Shown here piece after piece: positions 50,057-58,887 of a DNA stretch of 64,000 bases. The position numbers and the translations under genes were made by a program. The DNA is from Roseiarcus sp963807735. GTDB lineage: Bacteria; Pseudomonadota; Alphaproteobacteria; Rhizobiales; Beijerinckiaceae. The notes under the pieces are model-generated. The model saw only the letters and a program-made list of their open reading frames with translations, did not search any database and had not been told where the DNA came from. The stretch lies in the NCBI GenBank assembly GCA_963807735.1, contig CAWEDI010000047.1, forward strand, positions 1 through 64,000, given 5' to 3'. Position 1 is the stretch's first letter. Every line of letters begins with the position of its first letter.

Positions 50057-51061
50057 CTAAGCCTGCTTCGCGCGGGACGGGCGCGGAGCGACGGGTTCGA
50101 GATCGGTGTCGTCACTGATCCAGATCGCGTCGTCGGGATAATCCGCCTCGGTACGGCCGTTCCAGAACGCCCGAATGATCGCCCCCTGGAAGGCGAGATA
50201 GGACATCGTGTGCGGCTGGCGGTCGCGGGCGACGAAGATCTCCTGGTGCAGGCTCGGCAGCGCGTAGCAGGGCACGCCGGGGAAGGCGTGATGGGCGGTG
50301 TGATACTGCATATTCCAGCACATCCAGCGCATCACCGCGTTGGTGCGGGTCGTGCGGGTATTCTCGGTGATCGTGTCGATATGCGGCAGCCCGAGATGCT
50401 CGATGGTGTTTTGCAGTTGATGCGCCGGCTTCATCACGAGCATCGGCAACAGCCACAACACGACGGCGGCCCAACTGTGCGCGGCGAGCGAGAGTGCGGC
50501 GATCGCGAGATAGCCGGCGACGTGCCAGCGCGCCTCGCGGATCACGTCCGGCTTGCGGTCGTCCGGAATGTACGGCTCCGTCACGATGCCGGCGGCGAAA
50601 CGCAGGATGCGGCGGACGCGGGTGTACCAGTAGGTCGGCCCAAGCGCCCACAGCAGATAGGACGTCAGCGTATAGCGGTCGCGGACGAGCTCGCCGTCGC
50701 GCTCCCAGTTCTGGGTATAGCGGTGATGGGCGAAATGCTGGATCTGGTCGAAGTCGCGCGGGTAGAGCAGCACGAAGCCGAACAGCCGGCCGAAAATCTC
50801 GTTGAGCTTCTTGGTGCGAAACACCGTCGCGTGGCTCATCTCATGCTGGCCGGCGTAAAGGAAGTTGATCAGCGCGCCATGCGCGATGAAGAAGGGGATG
50901 GCGAGCCACGTCCCCCAAGTCAGCCAAAGCCCAGCGCCCGTGACGACGAGCGCACCGAGATGGCTCCCCAACTGCAAGAAGCCGCGCGCGTCGGATTTGA
51001 CGCTCAGCGCCTTCAGCCGGGCCGGCGCGATCATGTCCCTTCGGGCAAAGACTTCGTCCAT
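50057..51061 (-). CDS. Membrane di-iron fatty-acid desaturase/hydroxylase family protein
   Basis: 334 residues with four to six membrane helices. Three histidine boxes bind the di-iron centre: HEMSH, HHRYTQ and HTAHHAFP, plus EHLGLPH. This is the membrane desaturase/hydroxylase superfamily, which desaturates acyl chains or hydroxylates alkyl and isoprenoid carbons. The third box and the PSLHQEIFVA end are unlike the acyl-lipid desaturases I know, so the substrate may not be a fatty acid. It lies 15 bp downstream of the second permease gene, which ties it to the transporter. Confidence 0.88.
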   Translation of the reverse strand: MDEVFARRDMIAPARLKALSVKSDARGFLQLGSHLGALVVTGAGLWLTWGTWLAIPFFIAHGALINFLYAGQHEMSHATVFRTKKLNEIFGRLFGFVLLYPRDFDQIQHFAHHRYTQNWERDGELVRDRYTLTSYLLWALGPTYWYTRVRRILRFAAGIVTEPYIPDDRKPDVIREARWHVAGYLAIAALSLAAHSWAAVVLWLLPMLVMKPAHQLQNTIEHLGLPHIDTITENTRTTRTNAVMRWMCWNMQYHTAHHAFPGVPCYALPSLHQEIFVARDRQPHTMSYLAFQGAIIRAFWNGRTEADYPDDAIWISDDTDLEPVAPRPSRAKQA

Positions 51062-51076
51062 GGTCTTCTCTTGGCT

Positions 51077-51877
51077 TCAGGCCGGCTCTTCGCGCTGGAG
51101 CGCCATACGGGCGACTAAAGCCGCCGTGGTGATGACGATCAGCACGACCGAAACGGCGGCGACCGCCGGGTCGATGTTGTCGTGGACGCCCATCCACATC
51201 AACCGTGGCAGGGTGATGGCGTTGACGCTGGTAATGAACAGCGTCACCCCGATTTCGTCCCAGGACAGAACGAAGGCCAGCAGCGCGGCGGCGATCACGC
51301 CGAAACGTATGTTCGGCAGGATGATCCTGAACACCCGCTGCGGCACGGAGGCGCCGAGGCCGCGCGCGGCCAGATCAATGCGGCGATCGAACTGCGAAAG
51401 CTCGACGAGGATCAGCACCACCGCGAACGGCGAGATCATCACGACATGGGCGATGACGACGCCGAACCACGTGTCATAGCCGATCGCCTCACTGAGGCCG
51501 GAAAGGCTGGTCAGGAAAAAATACAGGATCATCGCCGAGACGATCGGCGGGGCCACCATCGGCAGCAGGACGAGGCCGACCAGCAGGCCGGCGAAGCGCG
51601 GCTGGAATATCCAGACGCCGAGCGCGAAGCTCAGCGCCAGCGCCGTCGCGATTACACTGCTCGCCACGCCGACCTTGAGGCTCAGCAGCACGCTGGTCGC
51701 CCAATCCGGGTTGTCGATCAGGTCCCGATAGTGGGTCAGCGAATATTCGCCGTTCGGCATCGTCAAAAAGCGCGCCGGGGTGAACGAGATCGGCGCGATC
51801 GCCAGCAGCGGCATGAGCAGAAACACCGCCACCAACCCGGCGAGCGCGACGGCGATAGGTTTCGGGCGAAGCTTCAT
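51077..51877 (-). CDS. ABC transporter permease (PotC-like)
   Basis: 266 residues from the ATG at 51877, overlapping the first permease stop. It has six membrane helices and the EAA-type loop AARGLGASVPQRVFRIILPNI that contacts the ATPase. It resembles the PotC/YdcV inner-membrane subunits of polyamine and related cation importers. With the second permease it forms the channel. Confidence 0.92.
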   Translation of the reverse strand: MKLRPKPIAVALAGLVAVFLLMPLLAIAPISFTPARFLTMPNGEYSLTHYRDLIDNPDWATSVLLSLKVGVASSVIATALALSFALGVWIFQPRFAGLLVGLVLLPMVAPPIVSAMILYFFLTSLSGLSEAIGYDTWFGVVIAHVVMISPFAVVLILVELSQFDRRIDLAARGLGASVPQRVFRIILPNIRFGVIAAALLAFVLSWDEIGVTLFITSVNAITLPRLMWMGVHDNIDPAVAAVSVVLIVITTAALVARMALQREEPA

Positions 51878-52788
51878 CGCCCGGCTCCAAGCAGCGCCGG
51901 CTTGGCGAACCGGTAGAGGCCGCCGAGCAGCACGCCGACGATGACGACCAGCGCCACGCTGATCGCGGCGCCGAGGCCCCAATCGGGGCTCTGGAACATG
52001 CGCAGATAGACGAGTTCGGAGGCCATGATGCTGCGGCCGCCGCCGAGGATCGCCGGCGTGACGAAGAAACCCAGCGAGAACACGAACACGATCAGCGCCG
52101 CGCCGATGACGCCCGAGCGCGTCATCGGCAGGAACACCCGCCAGAAGATGCGCGCCCGCGAGGCGCCGAGCCCGCGCGCGGCGAGCAGCACCCGCTCGTC
52201 GACCGCCCGCATCGCCGAGGCGAGCGGAAACGCGGCGAATGGGATCAGCATGTGCGTCATGCCGAGCACGACGCTCGCCTCATTGCGCGACAGCGCCAAC
52301 GGGCTCGAAATGAGTCCCGAAGCCTGGAGCCAGGTGTTGATGAGGCCACGGTTGGAGAGCACGGCGAGCCAGCCGAACGCTCGCGTCAGCACGGAAATCC
52401 AGAACGGGATCAGAATGCAAAGCTCGGCGAGCCGCCGCTGCCAGCGCGCGCCGCGCACCCATACGTAGACAATGGCGTAAGCCGCTGTGACCGACAGCGC
52501 CGTGACGATCGCGCAGACGCGGAAGGTGCGCAGGAACACCGAGGCGACCAGCGGGTCGGCGACCAGCCGCCGATATTGGCCGACGCCGACCGTCGGCAGA
52601 GTGACGCTCCACTCGGCGACGCCGAGGAACGGGACGATGTAGACGACGGCGAGGAAAACAAGAAGCGGCCCGACGAACAGCGCCGCCACGAGCGCGGCGG
52701 GAAGCGCGCGGCGCGGCGGCGCAGCGTCGAGCGTCTCAGCCGCCTCGGCGGCGGAGTAGCTCGCCAGCGCCGCCCGCCGAGGCTTCAT
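51874..52788 (-). CDS. ABC transporter permease (PotB-like)
   Basis: 304 residues from the ATG at 52788, overlapping the substrate-binding protein stop (ATGA). A longer N-terminal tail precedes six helices. The EAA loop is LLAARGLGASRARIFWRVFLPMTRSG. It is PotB/YdcU-type. The four-base overlaps with both neighbours show the importer is translated as a unit. Confidence 0.92.
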   Translation of the reverse strand: MKPRRAALASYSAAEAAETLDAAPPRRALPAALVAALFVGPLLVFLAVVYIVPFLGVAEWSVTLPTVGVGQYRRLVADPLVASVFLRTFRVCAIVTALSVTAAYAIVYVWVRGARWQRRLAELCILIPFWISVLTRAFGWLAVLSNRGLINTWLQASGLISSPLALSRNEASVVLGMTHMLIPFAAFPLASAMRAVDERVLLAARGLGASRARIFWRVFLPMTRSGVIGAALIVFVFSLGFFVTPAILGGGRSIMASELVYLRMFQSPDWGLGAAISVALVVIVGVLLGGLYRFAKPALLGAGR

Positions 52789-53897
52789 GCGGAGATGATC
52801 TTGGTGTAAGCGTCGAGAGCTGAGCCGTAGTGCTCCGAGTACCACGGCATATCGAGCGCGACCTGCGTCTTGGCGTTCGCCGGATCGACCGGGTTGTACT
52901 TGCGCGTGTCGGCGGGGATCAGCGCGTCGGTCGCCGGATTGGCCGGTCCCTGGCCGAGCATCTCGAACATGATGAGCTGCTTCTGCGGGTCCGAGGTCGA
53001 GGCGATGAACTTCATCGCGGTCTCCGTTCCGCCCGGGTTGTTCTTGATCACCGCGAGCGCGCCCGGCGAGATCAACCCCTGATCCCAGATGAACTTGATC
53101 TGACCCTTCGAATCCTTATCGAGCAGCGACGCCCGCGTCGACCAGATCAGCGCCATCGCCGCGTCGCCGCTCAGCATCACCTGCTGGCTCTCCGCGCCGC
53201 CGCCCCAGAACGAAACGACATCGGGCTTCAGCGCGGCGATCTTCTTATGCGCGCGATCGAGATCGAGCGGGTAGAGCTTGTCGGGCGCGACGCCGTCGGC
53301 GAGGAGCGCCGCCTCCCACATGCCGGCGCCCCATTTGTAGAGCGAACGCTTGCCGGGGAACTTCTTGGTGTCGAAGAAATCGGCCATGCCTTTCGGCGGA
53401 TTGGCGCCGAACTTCTGCGCGTCGTAAGCGATCACATAGGAGAAGAAATACGTCGAGGCGGCGTAGTCCCAACCAAACCCCGCGCGCATCTTCGACTTGT
53501 CGACGATCTTATAGTCGATCGGCTCGATCATCCCCTGCTTGCCGAGCGAAATCGCGGAGAACGGGTCGGCGTCGACGAGGTCCCACGTCGGCTTGCCGCT
53601 CTTGAACTGCGCGGTGATCGCGCCCTCGGTCGGCCCGGTGCCGTCCTCTTTGACGACGACGCCGGTCTCCTTCATGAACGGCGCGCCGTAAGCCTTGTCG
53701 TAGGCCTTGATGGCGTCGCCGCCCCAATTGACCAGAACAAGCTGCTTGTCCGCGGCGCTGGCTTCGCGGGCGAAGGCGAGCGGCGCGCTGGCCGCAAACA
53801 TCGCCGCCAGCTGGGTGAAGCGGCGGCGCGAGATTTCGCCGCGCGCGGCCTTGTCGGAGAGAATTTCCAGACAATCTTTTTCAAAGGCGCCGTTCAT
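52785..53897 (-). CDS. ABC transporter substrate-binding protein (PotD/YdcS-like)
   Basis: 370 residues. The N-terminus has a twin-arginine-like signal (SRRRFTQLAAMFAASAPLAFA), so it may be Tat-exported folded. The mature protein starts near ADKQLVLVNWGGDAIKAYDKAY and has the two-lobed type II binding-protein pattern (GTGPTEGAITAQFKSGKPTWDLVDAD, FWGGGAESQQVMLSGDAAMALIWSTRA). Aromatic and acidic residues lining the cleft suggest a cationic or quaternary-amine ligand, as in PotD relatives. The ligand itself is not predictable. Confidence 0.92.
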   Translation of the reverse strand: MNGAFEKDCLEILSDKAARGEISRRRFTQLAAMFAASAPLAFAREASAADKQLVLVNWGGDAIKAYDKAYGAPFMKETGVVVKEDGTGPTEGAITAQFKSGKPTWDLVDADPFSAISLGKQGMIEPIDYKIVDKSKMRAGFGWDYAASTYFFSYVIAYDAQKFGANPPKGMADFFDTKKFPGKRSLYKWGAGMWEAALLADGVAPDKLYPLDLDRAHKKIAALKPDVVSFWGGGAESQQVMLSGDAAMALIWSTRASLLDKDSKGQIKFIWDQGLISPGALAVIKNNPGGTETAMKFIASTSDPQKQLIMFEMLGQGPANPATDALIPADTRKYNPVDPANAKTQVALDMPWYSEHYGSALDAYTKIISA

Positions 53898-53900
53898 GAG

Positions 53901-55010
53901 TCAAATCCTCGCTGTTAGTTGTTCCGAACTTTCCTCGGGCAGGAGAAAGCCCTTGGTCACCGGCCAGGTGACCCAAATCTCGCGATTGCCGGCAAGCGCG
54001 CGCTGCGCGGTCTCCGAGGGTAGCGTCACGCTGAGCCGCGCGCCGCCGCGCGTGACGAGGCCGAGCCGCATCGCCGCCCCGAGATAGGTGGTCGAAGCGA
54101 CCGCGGCGGCCACGCCGTTCGCCTCGTCGTCGGGCCGTTCGTCGGAGAGCGACATATGCTCCGGCCGCACCGCCAGCACGCCGCTGCGACGCGCGTCGTC
54201 GCGGCCGAGGCCGACGAGCCGCGTCCCCTCGAACGAACCGGCGAGCCCGCGCGCGCAGGGGCCGACGTTCTCGATCGGCAGCAGGTTGATCTCGCCGAGA
54301 AACTCCGCGACGAAGCGGTTTTCGGGGCGTTGATAGACGTCCTGCGGCGCGCCGACTTGCAACACTTCGCCGTGGTTGAAGATGGCGATGCGCGAGGAGA
54401 GCGACAGCGCCTCACTCTGATCGTGGGTGACGAAGATAAAGGTCGTGCCGAATTCCTGATGCAGCCGCTTGACCTCCTCCTGCATCCGCCCGCGCAGATG
54501 CTTGTCGAGCGCGGAGAACGGCTCGTCGAGCAGCAGCACCGACGGCTCGAACACCAGCGCGCGCGCCAGAGCGACCCGCTGTTGCTGGCCGCCGGAGAGT
54601 TTCCCCGGCGGCTTGTCTTCGTGGCCCTTGAGGCCGACGCGCTCGACCATCTCGGCGACCCGGCGGGCGACGACCTCGCGCGGCGCCTTCCGCACTTGCA
54701 GCGGAAAAGCAATGTTCTGCGCGACGGTCATGTGCGGGAACAGCGCATAGCCCTGGAACACCATGCCGAAAGCGCGCGCCTCGGCGGTCTTGGCGGTGAT
54801 GTCCTCGCCCGCGCTCAAGAGGCGGCCAGTCGTCGGCGGCTCGAAGCCGGCGAGGATCATCAGCAGCGTGGTTTTGCCTGAGCCGGAAGGGCCGAGCAGG
54901 GTCAGGAACTCGCCGCGGCCGATGTCGAGCGACACGTCCTTCAGCGCGCGAAAATTCCCGAAGGACTTGCCGACGCCGAGAACCTGAATATCCGCCGCCC
55001 GCTGTCGCAC
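53901..55010 (-). CDS. ABC transporter ATP-binding protein (PotA-like)
   Basis: 369 residues from a GTG at 55010. Walker A GPSGSGKTT, Q-loop VFQGYALFPHMTV, signature LSGGQQQRVALARAL, Walker B LLLDEPFSALD and switch VTHDQSEAL are all complete. The C-terminal TOBE domain (about 240-369) is of the PotA/UgpC type. It energises the importer formed by the following three genes, three bases upstream of the binding-protein gene. Confidence 0.95.
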   Translation of the reverse strand: MRQRAADIQVLGVGKSFGNFRALKDVSLDIGRGEFLTLLGPSGSGKTTLLMILAGFEPPTTGRLLSAGEDITAKTAEARAFGMVFQGYALFPHMTVAQNIAFPLQVRKAPREVVARRVAEMVERVGLKGHEDKPPGKLSGGQQQRVALARALVFEPSVLLLDEPFSALDKHLRGRMQEEVKRLHQEFGTTFIFVTHDQSEALSLSSRIAIFNHGEVLQVGAPQDVYQRPENRFVAEFLGEINLLPIENVGPCARGLAGSFEGTRLVGLGRDDARRSGVLAVRPEHMSLSDERPDDEANGVAAAVASTTYLGAAMRLGLVTRGGARLSVTLPSETAQRALAGNREIWVTWPVTKGFLLPEESSEQLTARI

Positions 55011-55130
55011 CCGATTTTAAGCTCCGTCTGAGGGTTTCCCGAAGCTATCGCGCTTCAGCGCTTCCCGCAAACGAATCGAAAGGACTTCGCGCGGGCGCCT
55101 TGGCTTTGGGCAAAGCTGGCGCGCAACTCA

Positions 55131-56717
55131 TCAGGACTTCCGCCGATCCCGCAAGATTTCGCGCGCGGCGTTGTAGCCGGGCACGCCGCCGACGCCGCCG
55201 CCGGGATGCGCGGAGGAACCGCATTGATAGAGGCCCTTGAGGGGGGTCCGATAGTCCGCCCAATGCGGCGCGGGGCGCGCCCAGAACAACTGGTCGATCT
55301 GCAATTCGCCGTGGAAGATGTGGCCCTGCGGCGTGCCGATCTTCGCCTCGATGTCGGGCGGCGTCAGCACCTGCATGCCGATGATGCCGTCAGAGAAGCC
55401 GGGGGCGTACCCGTCGATCTGCTTCAGCACGTTGCGAACGAGTTCGTCCTTGCGCGTCGCCCAATCGCCCTCGCGCAGCTTGTAGGGCGCGTGACCGCCG
55501 AACAGGTTGACGACGTGCTTGCCGGCCGGAGAGATCGTGTCGTCAACAAAGCTCGGCGTCACCGGCGTGATGAACGGCTCGCGCGACATGTCGCCGTATT
55601 TGGCGTCATCATAAGCGCGCTCCAGATATTCGATTGTCGGGCCGATGTGCGTGTACGTCGGATAGGCAAAGCCGCATTTGCCGGCGTCGAACGAAGTATA
55701 TTGCGGCAGCCGCTCGCAGGCGATGTTGATCTTGAAGGCGGTGGAAAAGGTGCGGTAGGATTCGATGTCGCGCACGAACTCCGCCGGCAGTTTGGCCTTG
55801 TCGAGAAACTTCAGGAACGTCAGCTTGGCGGAGACATTGCTCGCGATGATGTCGGCCTCGTAATGCGTTCCGTCAGCCAAGCTCACGCCGGTCGCGCGGC
55901 CGTTGGTTGTGTCGATCGACGCGACCTCGCAATCGGTCTTGCACACGAGACCCTTCTCGCGACCCGACGCCGCGATCGCCTGGGTGATCGCGCCCATGCC
56001 GCCGCGGATGAAGCCCCAACCGCCGGCGCCCGCGTGCTCGCCCATCAGGTGATGCATAATGACATAAGCGGTGCCCGGGCTTTTCGGCCCGGCGAAAGTG
56101 CCGATGCCGCTGTAATAAGCAAGCACGGCTTTGATTTCGCTGCGCTCGAACCATTCCGAGAGGTAGTCGTCGGCGCTCATCGTCATCAGATCGATGAGGC
56201 GAAACAGCTTGTTGTTGACCTTCCGATATTTCCACAGGAACTTCGCGCTCTCCTTGAACGATCGCCAGTCGCGACAGGAGGGATCGGGCGGCGTCTCCAG
56301 CAGCAGGCGACGCATGATCTTGACCGAATCCATCAGATAGGCGTCGAACTCGGGATAGATCGCCGCGTCTTTGGCGGAGAAGCGCCGGAACGAGTCCTGC
56401 GTCTTGGCGATGTCGTCGGCGAACACGATATGGTCGCCGCCCGGCAGCGGCGCGAACATATCGGTCGCCGGAAGCACCTTGTATCCGTATTTGGCGAGTT
56501 CGAGATCGGCGATGACCCGGGGATGCAGCAGGCTCATCAGATAGCTGAACACCGAGAACCTAAAGCCCGCCACGACCTCCTCGGTGACGGCGGCGCCACC
56601 GAGCACGTGGCGCCGCTCCAGCACGACCGTCTTGAGACCGGCGCGGGCGAGATAGGCCCCACAGGTCAGGCCGTTGTGGCCGCCTCCGATGATGATGGCG
56701 TCATAGCGCTCGGGCAC
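55131..56717 (-). CDS. CrtI/PDS-like NAD(P)/FAD-dependent oxidoreductase
   Basis: 528 residues from a GTG at 56717 preceded by GGGGAG. FAD-binding YDAIIIGGGHNGLTCGAYLARAGLKTVVLERRHVLGG is at the N-terminus. The C-terminal PGGGVGGVPGYNAAREIL contact is that of phytoene desaturase and PYROXD2-type enzymes. Typical internal blocks include FVDDTISPAGKHVVNLFGGHAPY. The family desaturates isoprenoids or oxidises amines. No carotenoid genes are near, so a catabolic oxidation in the same operon is more likely. It is the first gene after a plausible promoter (56744-56773), about 120 bp before the ABC ATPase. Confidence 0.88.
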   Translation of the reverse strand: MPERYDAIIIGGGHNGLTCGAYLARAGLKTVVLERRHVLGGAAVTEEVVAGFRFSVFSYLMSLLHPRVIADLELAKYGYKVLPATDMFAPLPGGDHIVFADDIAKTQDSFRRFSAKDAAIYPEFDAYLMDSVKIMRRLLLETPPDPSCRDWRSFKESAKFLWKYRKVNNKLFRLIDLMTMSADDYLSEWFERSEIKAVLAYYSGIGTFAGPKSPGTAYVIMHHLMGEHAGAGGWGFIRGGMGAITQAIAASGREKGLVCKTDCEVASIDTTNGRATGVSLADGTHYEADIIASNVSAKLTFLKFLDKAKLPAEFVRDIESYRTFSTAFKINIACERLPQYTSFDAGKCGFAYPTYTHIGPTIEYLERAYDDAKYGDMSREPFITPVTPSFVDDTISPAGKHVVNLFGGHAPYKLREGDWATRKDELVRNVLKQIDGYAPGFSDGIIGMQVLTPPDIEAKIGTPQGHIFHGELQIDQLFWARPAPHWADYRTPLKGLYQCGSSAHPGGGVGGVPGYNAAREILRDRRKS

Positions 56718-56743
56718 GCGGTGGTCTCCCCACAAGGTCAGCC

Positions 56744-56773
56744 ATTAAGAAATGCCGCGAATGTCTTTGTCAA
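56744..56773 (-). promoter_or_regulatory. Sigma-70-type promoter of the uptake/oxidation operon
   Basis: On the minus strand TTGACA (56773-56768) is followed after 18 bases by CTTAAT (56749-56744), 27 bases before the GTG start at 56717. The -35 box is perfect and the -10 box matches four of six positions. It would produce a short leader and could serve the whole block down to the Rieske gene, unless internal promoters exist. Confidence 0.5.
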
Positions 56774-56820
56774 TGAAGCGCAGTTAGGGGTGGGCCGACG
56801 CGGCGCCGTTGGCACGACAG

Positions 56821-57543
56821 CTAGCGCGCCTCAACAAGGCGCTGAAGAAGCAACGCGTCGTCCAGAGCGGCACCGGAGGCGGTGTTATCAAATATGCACC
56901 AATCGTTGATCGCGAGCCCGCCGACAAGACGGCGCAAGCGTTCTTCGCCGTAGGGCGTGAAATACATTCGCGGCGATCCGTGCAGACGCCAATAGCGCAA
57001 ACCGTCGCACTCGCTGGGGAGTGCTGCATTGGGAGTGGGAGCGGGGTCCGCGGCGACCCGGCCGATGCGATGCGCGCGTAACAACGCCTCCGCATCCGAA
57101 TCAAACCAGGTTGGATGCCGCGGCTCGATCACCGCGTCGCCGGCAAACAATGTTCTGAAGTCGTCGAGAAACTCGTCCGCGAGCGGCATGTCGAACTTGA
57201 GACTCGGAGGCAACTGAACGAGAACGGGGCCCAGCGCGGCGCCCAAAGCGCGGATTTGTTCGAAGAACGATTTCAGCGGCGGATGCGCATCTCGCAGTCT
57301 CGCCTCGTGCGTGATGGCGCGAGGAGCCTTCACCGCGAATCGGAAGTCGCGGGGAACGCTTGCAGCCCAACGGGCGTACGTCTCCTTTCGATGCGGCCGG
57401 TAGAAGCTCGAATTGATCTCGACGCAGCGAAATTGGGCGCTGTAGCGCTGTAGCTGAGTTCCTTCCGTCCCGAATGCGCCGCTGGCGACGCTGGGAACGG
57501 ACCACCCGGCCGTTCCGATCCGCGGCCCTTCGTCGTTTTTCAT
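56821..57543 (-). CDS. DUF72 family protein
   Basis: 240 residues from the ATG at 57543. DUF72 landmarks are present: RIGTAGWSVP at the start, YSAQFRCVEINSSFYRPHRKETYARWAASVPRDFRFAVKAPRAITHEARL, VLVQLPPSLKFD, AVIEPRHPTWFD and the C-terminal YWRLHGSPRMYFTPY and WCIFDNTASGAALDDALLL. The fold is a TIM barrel related to UV-damage endonuclease-like proteins; the activity is unknown. It is divergent from pobA. Confidence 0.93.
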   Translation of the reverse strand: MKNDEGPRIGTAGWSVPSVASGAFGTEGTQLQRYSAQFRCVEINSSFYRPHRKETYARWAASVPRDFRFAVKAPRAITHEARLRDAHPPLKSFFEQIRALGAALGPVLVQLPPSLKFDMPLADEFLDDFRTLFAGDAVIEPRHPTWFDSDAEALLRAHRIGRVAADPAPTPNAALPSECDGLRYWRLHGSPRMYFTPYGEERLRRLVGGLAINDWCIFDNTASGAALDDALLLQRLVEAR

Positions 57544-57702
57544 GGCGTCTCCCGGTCGTGGCCCAGGTAAGGGCGCGAAGCTTGGCAATATTGCGCTATA
57601 CCGCTTCGCGTCGCGATTGCGGCGGGGACGCCGAACAGAGGGCTTGCGAGACCCCTCGGCGATGCGCGATGAATCGTCGGTCGTTCCAGCGAGGTTTCGA
57701 TC

Positions 57703-58875
57703 ATGAAAGTTCAGGTCTGCATTATCGGCGGCGGCCCGTCGGGTCTTCTGCTTTCTGAACTCCTGCATTGCCAGGGCGTCGAAACCGTCGTGCTCGAAAA
57801 GCATAGCCGTGAATACGTGCTCGGCCGCATCCGCGCCGGCGTGCTCGAACATGGCTTCGCCAAGCTCATGCGCGAGGCGCGATGCGGCGACCGCATGGAC
57901 CGCGAGGGCGAGGTCCACGAAGGCGTGTTCATCTCGCGCGACGGCAAGCTCAACCGGATCGACCTGCACAAATATTCGGGCGGCGATTCCGTTCTGGTTT
58001 ACGGGCAGACCGAGATTACGCGCGACCTCTACGAGGCGCATGACCGTCGCGGCGGCAAAGTTGTTCACAACGTCGAGGACGTGACGCTTCACGACCAGAA
58101 GAGCGACGCGCCCTTCGTGACCTATCGCAGCGGAGACGAGATCATCCGCGTCGATTGCGACTACATCGTCGGCGCGGACGGCTTCCACGGCGTGTCCCGA
58201 CGCTCGATTCCGAAGGACGTTCTGAAGGAATACGAGCGCGTCTATCCGTTCGGTTGGCTCGGCGTGCTGTCGCGCACCAAACCCGTCTCGCCCGAGCTGA
58301 TCTATTGCAAGCATGAGCGCGGCTTTGCGCTATGCTCGATGCGCTCGCAGACGCTCAGCCGCTATTACATTCAGGTTCCGTTGACCGACAGCGTCGAGGA
58401 CTGGTCGGACGAAGCCTTCTGGGAGGAGCTGAAGCGTCGCCTCCCCGCGAAATCCGCTGCAGAGCTCGTGACCGGACCTTCCATCGAAAAGAGCATCGCG
58501 CCGCTGCGCAGTTTCGTCGCGGAACCGATGCGCTACGGGCGGTTGTTTCTTGCCGGCGACGCCGCCCATATCTTCCCGCCGACCGGCGCGCGCGGCCTCA
58601 ACAGCGCCGGCTCCGACATCTACTACCTCTACCACGGCATGATCGACCACTATAAGAAGGGCGACGATTACGGGCTCGACGCCTATTCCGAGCGGGCGCT
58701 GGCGCGCATCTGGAAGGCGCAGCGCTTCTCCTGGTGGATGACCACGCTTCTGCACAATTTCCCTGACAACAGCCCGTACGAAGACCGCTTGCGCGAGGCG
58801 GAGCTGGACTATCTGTTCTCCTCCGAAAAAGCGCTCGCCTCGCTTGCGGAGAACTATGTCGGACTGGCGTACTGA
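57703..58875 (+). CDS. pobA: 4-hydroxybenzoate 3-monooxygenase
   Basis: 390 residues, matching the family length (about 394). FAD motifs are complete: CIIGGGPSGLLLSELL (Rossmann), CDYIVGADGFHGVSRRSIP (DG motif) and RLFLAGDAAHIFPPTGARGLNSAGSD (GD motif). The RAGVLEHGFAKLMREA and CSMRSQTLSRYYIQVPL regions are specific to PobA. It hydroxylates 4-hydroxybenzoate to protocatechuate with NADPH and O2 in the cytoplasm. No pobR or pca gene is seen adjacent; the divergent DUF72 gene is unlikely to regulate it. A GCGAGG precedes the ATG. Confidence 0.96.
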   Translation: MKVQVCIIGGGPSGLLLSELLHCQGVETVVLEKHSREYVLGRIRAGVLEHGFAKLMREARCGDRMDREGEVHEGVFISRDGKLNRIDLHKYSGGDSVLVYGQTEITRDLYEAHDRRGGKVVHNVEDVTLHDQKSDAPFVTYRSGDEIIRVDCDYIVGADGFHGVSRRSIPKDVLKEYERVYPFGWLGVLSRTKPVSPELIYCKHERGFALCSMRSQTLSRYYIQVPLTDSVEDWSDEAFWEELKRRLPAKSAAELVTGPSIEKSIAPLRSFVAEPMRYGRLFLAGDAAHIFPPTGARGLNSAGSDIYYLYHGMIDHYKKGDDYGLDAYSERALARIWKAQRFSWWMTTLLHNFPDNSPYEDRLREAELDYLFSSEKALASLAENYVGLAY

Positions 58876-58887
58876 CCCTGCGGCGTA

